DNA of 17,446 nucleotides from JBELMB01 sp042088665. GTDB lineage: Bacteria; Pseudomonadota; Alphaproteobacteria; Rhodobacterales; Rhodobacteraceae. Location of the stretch: assembly GCA_042088665.1 (NCBI GenBank), contig JBELMB010000111.1, positions 1-17,446 on the forward strand, read 5' to 3'. Position 1 is the stretch's first letter; each line of letters opens with the position of its first letter. The notes under the pieces are model-generated. The model did not search any database, was not told where the DNA came from, and saw only the letters and a list, made by a program, of their open reading frames with translations. The translations under genes were made by a program, and so were the position numbers. Below, in pieces: positions 1 to 6,123 of the stretch.

Positions 1-969
1 GCCGCTGTCGATGCTTTCGCGGGCCATGGCCGCCCCTTCGCGCAGGTCGCTGGCGCGGTCGGCGATGGTCAGCGCGGCGGCCGCATTCAGAACGACCGCG
101 TCGCGGTACGCCGAGGCCGTCCCGTCCAGCAGCGCGCGGAAGGCCACGGCGTTTTCCTGCGGTGTGCCACCCAGAATGGCCTCGAAAGGATGCACGGGCA
201 GGCCCGCGTCCTCTGGGTGCACTTCGACGTCGCGCAGGGCGCCATCGCTCTCCAGCGCACAGACCCAGGACAGACCGGTGATCGTCAATTCGTCGGTGCC
301 ATCAGAGCCATGCACAAGCCAAGCCCGTTCAGACCCGAGCTGGCCCAGCGTTTCCGCCATGGGCCGGATCAGATCGCGCGTGAACGCGCCGGTGAGCTGA
401 CGCTTCACCCCTGCCGGATTGGTGAGCGGTCCGAGGATGTTGAAGATCGTGCGCGTGCCCAGTTCTGCGCGCACCGGGCCCACATGGGCCATGGCGGGAT
501 GGTGCATGGGCGCCATCATGAAGCAGATCCCGGCTGTTTCCAGAGCGCGTTCCACGTGGTCGGCGGGGATCATGACGTTGATCCCCATCTCGCCAAGTGC
601 ATCCGCAGCGCCGGATTTCGACGACAGGTTGCGGTTGCCGTGCTTGGCAACGGTGACACCCGCGCCCGCGACCACAAAGGCCGTCGCGGTCGAGATATTC
701 AGCGTGCCCTTGCCGTCACCGCCGGTGCCGACGATGTCCATGGCATCCGCCGGGGCGGCCACCTTGTTGCATTTGGCGCGCATGACGGCGGCGGCGGCGG
801 CGAATTCGTCCACCGTTTCACCGCGCGTGCGCATCGCCATCAAAAGCCCGCCGATCTGCGCCGGGGTGGCGGCCCCCTCAAAGAGGATGCGAAAGGCGGT
901 CTCGGCCTCGCCCCGGGTCAGCGGGCGGTCGGCGGCCAGACCGATCAGGGGGCGGAGATCGTCGCTCAT
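1..969 (-). CDS. trpD: Anthranilate phosphoribosyltransferase, 3' end cut by window edge
   Basis: TrpD joins anthranilate to PRPP to give phosphoribosylanthranilate, the second committed step of tryptophan synthesis in the cytoplasm. Reading the minus strand from the ATG at 969 gives 323 codons without a stop to base 1. The family's signature loops are visible: GTGGD at residues 81-85 (PRPP/magnesium binding), NIST at 91-94 and KHGNR at 109-113, plus an ILGPLTNPA segment further on. Family members are about 340 residues, so only about 15-20 C-terminal residues should be missing. The start codon overlaps the trpG stop by 4 bp (ATGA), which points to translational coupling and fixes the start. 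trpC would be expected next, beyond the left edge. Identification is secure. Confidence 0.96.
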   Translation of the reverse strand, partial: MSDDLRPLIGLAADRPLTRGEAETAFRILFEGAATPAQIGGLLMAMRTRGETVDEFAAAAAVMRAKCNKVAAPADAMDIVGTGGDGKGTLNISTATAFVVAGAGVTVAKHGNRNLSSKSGAADALGEMGINVMIPADHVERALETAGICFMMAPMHHPAMAHVGPVRAELGTRTIFNILGPLTNPAGVKRQLTGAFTRDLIRPMAETLGQLGSERAWLVHGSDGTDELTITGLSWVCALESDGALRDVEVHPEDAGLPVHPFEAILGGTPQENAVAFRALLDGTASAYRDAVVLNAAAALTIADRASDLREGAAMARESIDSG

Positions 970-1547
970 GCCGGGACCTTCACTTTGTCTAGGAAATTTT
1001 GCAGCATCGCGTGGCCATGCTCTGACGCGATGCTTTCGGGGTGGAACTGGACGCCGTGGATGGGCAGCGTCTTGTGCGCGAGGCCCATGATGGTGCCATC
1101 TGCCAGCTCTGCGGTGACATCAAGACACTCCGGCAGATCATCGCGGCGCACCACCAGCGAATGATAGCGCGTGGCCCGCACCGGAGAGGGCAGACCGGCA
1201 AAGACGCTGGCGCCCTTGTGATGGATTTCGCCCATCTTGCCGTGCACGATCTCGACGTGGCGCACCACGGTTCCGCCAAAGGCCGCGCCGATGGCCTGGT
1301 GACCAAGGCACACGCCCAACAGCGGTGTCTGGGTTTCTGCCGCCGCTGCCGTCAGAGCGAGGCAGATGCCCGCCTGCGAGGGATCGCAGGGGCCGGGGCT
1401 GAGCACGATGCCCGCGGGATTGAGCGCCATGGCCTGCTGTACATCGATCGCATCGTTTCGCCAGACCTGCACCTCTGCCCCGAGTTCGCCGAGGAAATGC
1501 ACGAGGTTATAGGTGAAGCTGTCGTAGTTATCGATCAGGAGCAGCAT
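966..1547 (-). CDS. trpG: Anthranilate synthase component II (glutamine amidotransferase)
   Basis: TrpG hydrolyses glutamine and feeds ammonia to TrpE, which makes anthranilate from chorismate. The 193-residue protein begins MLLLIDNYDSFTYNL, the standard TrpG N-terminus. The class I amidotransferase triad is present: Cys80 in GVCLGHQ, and His169 and Glu171 in FHPES. The open frame continues upstream to about 2069, but that extension is low-complexity Ala/Pro/Gly sequence antisense to the neighbouring gene, so the start at 1547 is preferred; a purine-rich GGAAAGAG lies about 8 bp upstream. It overlaps trpD by 4 bp. trpE is not in this window: the next gene upstream is divergent. I find no tryptophan-rich leader peptide in the 178-bp divergent spacer. 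TrpG can also serve as PabA in some bacteria, which sequence alone cannot settle. Confidence 0.96.
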   Translation of the reverse strand: MLLLIDNYDSFTYNLVHFLGELGAEVQVWRNDAIDVQQAMALNPAGIVLSPGPCDPSQAGICLALTAAAAETQTPLLGVCLGHQAIGAAFGGTVVRHVEIVHGKMGEIHHKGASVFAGLPSPVRATRYHSLVVRRDDLPECLDVTAELADGTIMGLAHKTLPIHGVQFHPESIASEHGHAMLQNFLDKVKVPA

Positions 1548-1626
1548 GTTTGGCTCTTTCCGGGGCTTATCAAAACTCTCTAAGGACTGGCGGGCAGGGC
1601 CCGGGTCGCGGTATACATGCGCAGGA

Positions 1627-1648
1627 GGGCCTTGTCGCGTCAAGGCCC
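1627..1648. repeat. Perfect 8-bp inverted repeat in the trpG/deacetylase divergent spacer
   Basis: GGGCCTTG (1627-1634) and CAAGGCCC (1641-1648) are exact complements around a 6-base loop TCGCGT. The hairpin lies midway between two divergent genes, so a terminator role is unlikely, and there is no T-run on either side. It could be an operator or a leader hairpin for either gene. No regulator can be named from the sequence. Confidence 0.5.
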
Positions 1649-1725
1649 GGTGGGGGTGCTCCGCCCGGACGGATGAAGCCGGGACGCGCCCAGGACGCAG
1701 AGCAGACGTGGTTGGGAGAACAGGC

Positions 1726-3213
1726 ATGGCACGAGGCTTTCTGGCAGGGATTATCTGGGGCACGGTTGTGGCAGGCGTGGGGGCCGCGGGGCTGTCGCTG
1801 ACCTTTCCGGGGGCTGGGCCCACCGCCATGGCGCCTGCGACGGGGATGACGCCGCAATCCGGGTCCGACGGGCAGATGGCGCCGGTCGCCTCCGCGGTCA
1901 CGGATGCCCCCCAAAACCCGGCAACCCCGGAGGCAATGTCACCAGAGCCGATGGTGCCTTCCGCCGAAGATCCCGCACCGGCCCCCGCCGCGCCCGAAGG
2001 CGCGCTGGTCGCGCCGCAAGAGCCCGATGCGCCGGGCACCGAACCGGTTGCTTTGGCCGCGCCTGACATAGGTGCCGCCCCCCAGTTTCCGCTTCAGTCT
2101 TCGGCCGAGGCCACCGGGGAGCAGGCGGTGCAACTGGTCACGCCTGCTCCGGGATCGGCGGGGCCAGAAACCGGGTCCGAAACTGTCCCGGAAACGACGC
2201 CCGAAACGCCCGTCGCCGTGGCGCCGCGCGCCGGAGAGCCCGCGGCGCCCACGCTTGATGCGGCGCCGGAACCGGGCACCAATCCACCGAGCTTGCCAGT
2301 GATCATCGCGGAAACACCCGAGGCTCCGGTCGCCGTGGAGGGCGCCCCCGCGCCATCGCAACAGGCCGCCGTTCGGCCCGCGATCGGCGTGCCCGGTGTT
2401 TCGCTGATCAATCGCGATTCCGCCGTGCCAGAGGGCCGCTTGCCCACGATTTCCAACACGGCCAGCCCGGCCGCGGATGCGGCCGCCCCGGCGGTCAGCG
2501 CCGGCAACGCTGGTGCGACGCTGTCGGGGGACAGCCCGCTCAAACGCTTTGCGGCTGCGGTGGATGTCCCCGCGGATGTGCCGCGCATGGCCATTGTCCT
2601 GATCGACGACGGGACCAGCCCCATGGGGCCCGAGGCCTTTGAGCCGCTGCCATTCCCGGTCAGCTTTGCCCTGCCGCTGAGCCACCCCGACCCCGAAGGT
2701 GCCATGGCCGGATACCGGGCGCGTGGCTTTGAAGTGCTGGCCATGGCCGATGTGCCGCAGGGCGCTGCTGCTACGGATGTGGAGATCACGCTGACCGGGT
2801 TGCTGGGCCGCCTGCCGGAATCCGTCGCCGTGATCGAAGATCCCGCGGGCGGCCTGCAAGCCAGCCGGGAGATTTCCTCGCAGGCGACGGCGTTTCTGGC
2901 GGCCTCGGGACATGGGCTTGTGATGGGGCCAAAGGGGCTGGATACGGCGCGCAAGACCGCGCTGAAGGAGGGCGTGCCCGCCGTGACCCTCTTTCGTGAC
3001 ATCGATGGCGATGGGCAGGACCCCGGCTTGATCCGCCGCACGCTGGATCAGGCGTCCTTCCGGGCGCGTCAGGAAGGCGGGGTCGTGATGATGGGCCGGG
3101 TGCGCGCGAACACGGTCTCTGCGCTGGTGCAATGGGGGCTGCAGGATCGTGGCAACGAGATCACGCTTGTGCCGGTCTCGACCGTGCTGACAGAGAGCCT
3201 TTTGGCCAACTGA
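1726..3213 (+). CDS. Divergent polysaccharide deacetylase family protein (YibQ/DUF610-like)
   Basis: The 495-residue protein has three parts. An N-terminal hydrophobic segment (about residues 4-27) looks like a signal anchor. A long Ala/Pro/Glu-rich low-complexity linker covers about residues 28-280. A C-terminal domain (about 285-495) begins with AIVLIDDG, the core strand and paired Asp motif of the divergent polysaccharide deacetylase family. That family belongs to the NodB-like carbohydrate esterase fold, but metal-ligand conservation is poor and the biochemical role is unsettled. In this copy the segment EVLAMADVPQG lacks a His at a place where many relatives carry one. The longer open frame from 1546 is rejected because ATG 1726 has GGGAGAA about 5 bp upstream and gives the hydrophobic N-terminus. 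It is divergent from trpG and ends only 30 bp from the convergent DUF1638 gene. The envelope location is inferred. Confidence 0.85.
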   Translation: MARGFLAGIIWGTVVAGVGAAGLSLTFPGAGPTAMAPATGMTPQSGSDGQMAPVASAVTDAPQNPATPEAMSPEPMVPSAEDPAPAPAAPEGALVAPQEPDAPGTEPVALAAPDIGAAPQFPLQSSAEATGEQAVQLVTPAPGSAGPETGSETVPETTPETPVAVAPRAGEPAAPTLDAAPEPGTNPPSLPVIIAETPEAPVAVEGAPAPSQQAAVRPAIGVPGVSLINRDSAVPEGRLPTISNTASPAADAAAPAVSAGNAGATLSGDSPLKRFAAAVDVPADVPRMAIVLIDDGTSPMGPEAFEPLPFPVSFALPLSHPDPEGAMAGYRARGFEVLAMADVPQGAAATDVEITLTGLLGRLPESVAVIEDPAGGLQASREISSQATAFLAASGHGLVMGPKGLDTARKTALKEGVPAVTLFRDIDGDGQDPGLIRRTLDQASFRARQEGGVVMMGRVRANTVSALVQWGLQDRGNEITLVPVSTVLTESLLAN

Positions 3214-3243
3214 CGCCCGCACCGGTGTCGCGCTGCCGTTGGG

Positions 3244-3885
3244 TCACGCGGGGGTCTTGGCCCAGCCCTCCAGCGTTTTGGCAAGGTCGCCGTAGCCGGT
3301 AAAGCGTCTCTCGAACCGCAGGCCGAGACGGTCGGCATGGGCCTCGGCCAGATCTGTCAGGGCCGGATCGTCGGTCTGCGCGAGATAGATCAATTTCTCG
3401 TAGTGGCCAAAGTACATGTCGCGCAGAGACGGGTGCCGGTCGAGCCCAAGCGGTGTCCAGACAAAGGCATCGAACTGGCGCACAAGGAAATCGGTCAGGT
3501 AGAAAGACGTGATCTCGTCCCGCGCCTCGAAGGCGGCCAACCCGTCAAAGAAGGCATAGCAATGCGGGCCGGCGACCATCTCGACACCCAGTTCGGCGCA
3601 GGCCGCCTGCAGCAACCCGCCGGTGCCGCAATCGGCATAGACCACGCAGATCCGGTCGTATTGGGCGCGGTGCTTGGCCACGGCCTCGCGCACGGCGCCG
3701 GTGATCTTTTCGGGATGGTTGTGCAGGATTGCGGGCAGGCAGGCGAGGTCGACATGTGTCCAGCCGTTCAACCGCTTGAGATCGAGGATCTCGCGCGCCA
3801 ATGCTCCGCAGGCCAGCAACAGCACAGGACCGCTGCCATCCGCCTGCAGGCCGTCCTCACGCAGCAGCGTGTCGGTGATGGTCAT
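3244..3885 (-). CDS. DUF1638 domain-containing protein
   Basis: This is a 213-residue soluble protein matching DUF1638 from the N-terminal VLLLACGALAREI segment through YADCGTGG (about residues 82-89) and AGPHCYAFF. Cysteines lie in LACGAL, DCGTGG and GPHCY, and there are several histidines, a pattern that would suit metal or cofactor binding but does not prove it. The family has no established reaction that I know of. It is repeatedly found near corrinoid proteins and MttB-type methyltransferases, as here. Its ATG overlaps the stop of the YbjQ gene by 4 bp (ATGA), so the two are almost certainly co-translated. It is the last gene of the minus-strand run and converges with the deacetylase gene with no recognisable terminator between them. 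Family assignment is confident; function is unknown. Confidence 0.85.
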   Translation of the reverse strand: MTITDTLLREDGLQADGSGPVLLLACGALAREILDLKRLNGWTHVDLACLPAILHNHPEKITGAVREAVAKHRAQYDRICVVYADCGTGGLLQAACAELGVEMVAGPHCYAFFDGLAAFEARDEITSFYLTDFLVRQFDAFVWTPLGLDRHPSLRDMYFGHYEKLIYLAQTDDPALTDLAEAHADRLGLRFERRFTGYGDLAKTLEGWAKTPA

Positions 3886-4196
3886 GCGAGACGCACCGCC
3901 GTGCCATAGGCCAGCAGTTCAGAGGCACCGTCCGAAATCGAAGAGGTTTCCATCCGCGTGGCGACAATGGCGTTGGCGCCCATCTGGGTCGCGGCCTCGA
4001 TCATGCGGTCCATGGCTTGTTCCCGTGCCCCGGCCAGCAGCGACGAGTAGCCCTTTACCTCGCCGCCGACGAGGTTGCGGAACGAGGCCATGATGTCGGT
4101 GCCCACGTGTTTTGTCCGCACCGTGGCACCGCGCACAAGGCCCAGCACTTCGACGATTTCGCGTCCGTGAACAGCATCTGTCGTGACGATCAGCAT
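3882..4196 (-). CDS. YbjQ family (UPF0145) protein
   Basis: The 104-residue protein is full length for the YbjQ/UPF0145 family, small proteins that form pentameric rings and are sometimes labelled heavy-metal-binding. Family features seen are VTTDAVHGREIVEVLGLVRG at the start, the KGYSSLLAGAREQA helix in the middle and MGANAIVATRMETS towards the end. The molecular role is not established. It overlaps the preceding membrane-protein gene by one base (TGATG) and the following DUF1638 gene by four, so it sits in the centre of a tightly coupled three-gene run. The coupling to a two-helix membrane protein suggests a membrane-associated assembly, which is inference. Confidence 0.88.
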   Translation of the reverse strand: MLIVTTDAVHGREIVEVLGLVRGATVRTKHVGTDIMASFRNLVGGEVKGYSSLLAGAREQAMDRMIEAATQMGANAIVATRMETSSISDGASELLAYGTAVRLA

Positions 4197-4417
4197 CAGT
4201 GTTTCATCCTGTTGTAATGGTCTTCTTCGGGGTTGTTGAGGCGGGATATGACGAGACTGCCGCCAATATAGGCGACAATCCCCAACATGATGCCGAGGCC
4301 CAGCGTGACCCAGATCGGCATGTGCAGGGCCAGCACAACATAGAGCGCGACAGTGCCCAGAACGGCAATGGTGACGCCAGCGATGACGAGGCCCAGCATG
4401 AAACGGTCCAGATGCAT
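4196..4417 (-). CDS. Small membrane protein with two predicted helices
   Basis: The 73-residue protein has hydrophobic stretches at about residues 7-30 and 34-57 and a short charged C-terminus (RLNNPEEDHYNRMKH). I do not recognise a named family. The start at 4417 is supported by AAGGAG about 7 bp upstream. The stop overlaps the YbjQ start (TGATG), so it is the first gene of a run with YbjQ and DUF1638. The likely location is the inner membrane. The 283 bp between it and the 57-residue gene upstream carry no convincing gene or clear promoter that I could pick out. Confidence 0.78.
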   Translation of the reverse strand: MHLDRFMLGLVIAGVTIAVLGTVALYVVLALHMPIWVTLGLGIMLGIVAYIGGSLVISRLNNPEEDHYNRMKH

Positions 4418-4700
4418 CTTGCGCTCCTTTTGTGATCCAAGGGGGCAGGGGTCCCCGGGTCGAGTGCCCCGCCGGCCATTGTGTGAGCCGCGGATGCGGT
4501 CACGATAGGCGTGGAAATGGACAGTTTGGAGGCGCGCAGACGACGAATTTCAGATGTTTCGCGTCAAGTTGTATGCGCGACGATCCCCATGCTGCTGGTA
4601 AGCGACGCCCGGACCAATCGGTGCGCGTGGCGATCAGGACCGCCGCGTCGGTTCACCCAGGGGCCTTTCGCCGAAAGCTGCACGCCGGGTTGGCCCGATG

Positions 4701-4874
4701 TCAGGTGCGGCCATCGTCAAATGGCACCGGCGCCATGGCCCAGCGGCCAAAGATGACCAGCAGACCAAGACCGGCAAGAACCGTCAGCACGCCCCAGTTC
4801 GTGGCCGCCCACAGCGCGAAAATCGCGGCAGCGATGACGGAACAGACCAACAATGCGAAAGATGTCACTGGCAT
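4701..4874 (-). CDS. 57-residue small membrane protein
   Basis: The minus strand encodes MPVTSFALLV at the start and ends PVPFDDGRT followed by TGA. Two hydrophobic segments (about residues 4-23 and 28-44) separated by a short turn suggest a helical hairpin in the inner membrane. Support for a real gene is a good ribosome-binding site (AAGGGGA about 6 bp before the ATG) and the hydrophobic pattern, which shadow frames here lack. It shares orientation and the two-helix design with the 73-residue protein 283 bp downstream, but there is no clear sequence repeat between them. An intrinsic terminator ends about 40 bp upstream of its start, so it probably has its own promoter in the short A/T-rich stretch at 4880-4913. 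Function is unknown. Confidence 0.7.
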   Translation of the reverse strand: MPVTSFALLVCSVIAAAIFALWAATNWGVLTVLAGLGLLVIFGRWAMAPVPFDDGRT

Positions 4875-4913
4875 TCAGATCCCCTTTAACCCGACTATGC
4901 GCCAAGATTTTGG

Positions 4914-4944
4914 AAATAAAAAGGCCCCTTTGCGAGGAGGAGCC
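4914..4944 (-). terminator. Intrinsic terminator without an obvious upstream gene
   Basis: Read on the minus strand, GGCTCCT (4944-4938) pairs with AGGGGCC (4929-4923) in a 7-bp stem with one G-U pair, an 8-base loop, then TTTTT-A-TTT (4922-4914). This is a standard Rho-independent layout. The only minus-strand gene upstream, the corrinoid protein, already has its own terminator at 5185-5209. This one would therefore end either read-through or a separate short transcript arising between 4945 and 5180. Confidence 0.65.
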
Positions 4945-5180
4945 ATCGTTTACCGGGCGTGAGCGGGCTTTGATCGCCTTTTGCGTGTGTGCTTGAGTGT
5001 GACTTGCGTGTGTATCCGCCGCCACCGCGGACAGCATGGCCTTTTTCGAGGCACTTGGCCCAAGTCGCGCGGAGGGCGCGCCCGGCGACCGATTCTGCTC
5101 CAAGATCAGCAGCCATCAACGGGGTTGTGGCGTGCCTCCAGCCGGGCCCTTTGCGCCGTGCCAGATTTACGAGTGTCCCG
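4945..5180. other. Gene-free stretch between two minus-strand terminators
   Basis: Open frames cross this stretch but none has a convincing start or resembles a protein family. The frame reading minus from 5103 runs through the terminator and into the 57-residue gene region, so it is not credible. I searched by eye for SRP RNA, RNase P RNA and tmRNA hallmarks and found none. A small RNA ending at the 4914-4944 terminator is possible but unproven. Confidence 0.35.
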
Positions 5181-5209
5181 AAAAATCGCGCGGCAGGTTG
5201 CCGCGCGAT
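5181..5209 (-). terminator. Intrinsic terminator of the corrinoid-protein gene
   Basis: On the minus strand ATCGCGCGGCA (5209-5199) pairs with TGCCGCGCGAT (5195-5185) around a 3-base loop. The GC-rich stem of up to 11 bp is followed by a T-run (5185-5181). It lies about 35 bp beyond the stop codon of the gene at 5245-5949. This is the strongest intrinsic terminator in the window. Confidence 0.88.
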
Positions 5210-5244
5210 ACATTTTAAACAGCCAAACGGACGTCAAACCGAGA

Positions 5245-5949
5245 TCAGCCAGCGGCCATCTGGTTGTGCTTGCGCGCGATGTATTCCTTCGCGGTGTCCA
5301 CAGCCACGGCCGCATCCCGGCAGTAGGCGTCGGCGCCGATGGCCCGTCCGAACTCTTCGTTCAGGGGGGCGCCGCCGACCAGAACGATGTAATCGTCGCG
5401 GATCCCAAGCTCGACCATCGTGTCGATGACAACCTTCATGTAGGGCATGGTGGTCGTCAGCAGCGCCGACATGCCAAGGATGTCCGGCTCTTCTTCCTTC
5501 AGCGCGTCGAGGTATTTTTCGACGGGGTTGTTGATGCCCAGATCCACAACTTCGAAGCCAGCACCTTCCATCATCATGGACACGAGGTTCTTGCCGATGT
5601 CGTGAATGTCGCCTTTCACCGTGCCGATCACCATTTTGCCCATGCGCGGCGCACCGGTCTCGGCCAGCAGCGGTTTCAGGATGAACATGCCACCCTTCAT
5701 TGCGTTGGCGGCCAGCAACACTTCGGGCACAAAGAGGATCCCGTCGCGGAAATCATTGCCGACGATGGTCATGCCACCCACAAGCGCCTCTGTCAGGACC
5801 CGGTAGGGGGCCCAGCCGCGGTCCAGCAGGATGTGAACGCCTTCTTCGATCTCTTCCTTGAGACCGTCGTAGAGGTCGTCGAACATCTGTTGGACAAGCT
5901 CATCGTCATCCAGATCAGCCAGGATGATGTCGTCTTCTTCGTCGGACAT
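5245..5949 (-). CDS. Corrinoid (B12-binding) methyltransferase carrier protein
   Basis: The 234-residue protein has the two-part layout of MtbC/MttC-type corrinoid proteins and of the cobalamin module of MetH. A helical cap domain covers about residues 10-95. The Rossmann-like B12-binding domain (about 104-230) contains DIHDIG at 114-119, the D-x-H-x-x-G motif whose His116 would be the lower axial cobalt ligand, then SALLTTT at 161-167 and a VGGAP turn at 191-195. It would carry a methyl group between a methyltransferase and an acceptor. The acidic N-terminus (MSDEEDDIILADLDDDE) is unusual in charge but encodes no extra domain. The start at 5949 is supported by AAGGAAG about 8 bp upstream. 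Automatic labels such as dimethylamine corrinoid protein should be treated as family names. Partners in the window could be Bmt (7610-8623) and the MttB-family protein (12428-13972). Confidence 0.93.
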   Translation of the reverse strand: MSDEEDDIILADLDDDELVQQMFDDLYDGLKEEIEEGVHILLDRGWAPYRVLTEALVGGMTIVGNDFRDGILFVPEVLLAANAMKGGMFILKPLLAETGAPRMGKMVIGTVKGDIHDIGKNLVSMMMEGAGFEVVDLGINNPVEKYLDALKEEEPDILGMSALLTTTMPYMKVVIDTMVELGIRDDYIVLVGGAPLNEEFGRAIGADAYCRDAAVAVDTAKEYIARKHNQMAAG

Positions 5950-6088
5950 GGGCGCGCTTCCTTTTTAACGGCACATCACGTGGGCCGAGGCCTTTGGCTG
6001 ATGTTTGTGGTTTTTGCCGGGTTTCGATTGGTAATTTACGACATCAAGCGCCGCTGCTGCGACCTGCGGGGCATCGTTTGTCGAAAAC

Positions 6089-6117
6089 TTGAATATGTTC
6101 CCAATTTGTTCTATATT
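6089..6117 (+). promoter_or_regulatory. Sigma-70-like promoter with a LexA (SOS) box in the spacer
   Basis: TTGAAT (6089-6094) and TATATT (6112-6117) are separated by exactly 17 bp. The spacer holds GTTC-CCAATTT-GTTC (6097-6111), a perfect match to the GTTC-N7-GTTC direct repeat recognised by LexA in Rhodobacter and relatives. LexA bound here would block RNA polymerase directly. With the -10 ending at 6117, transcription should start about 6-8 bp downstream, at or next to the ATG at 6124, so the mRNA may be leaderless; no Shine-Dalgarno sequence is present. The motif match is seen directly. Regulation is inferred. Confidence 0.75.
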
Positions 6118-6123
6118 TTTGCC

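Noticed and set aside
1550..1620. Tryptophan leader peptide upstream of trpG
   Set aside because: A short minus-strand frame beginning MYTATRALP exists but holds no tryptophan codons, and no alternative anti-terminator fold was evident.
1548..2069. N-terminal extension of the trpG frame
   Set aside because: It is Ala/Gly/Pro low-complexity sequence antisense to the deacetylase linker. MLLLIDNYDS at 1547 is the standard TrpG start.
4511..4756. Plus-strand 81-codon frame in the spacer between the two small membrane-protein genes
   Set aside because: No clear ribosome-binding site, no recognisable family, and its 3' half is antisense to the 57-residue gene.
4981..6123. N-terminal extension of the radical SAM frame
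   Set aside because: The extension is antisense to the corrinoid gene and passes through its terminator. ATG 6124 gives the normal family N-terminus next to a promoter.
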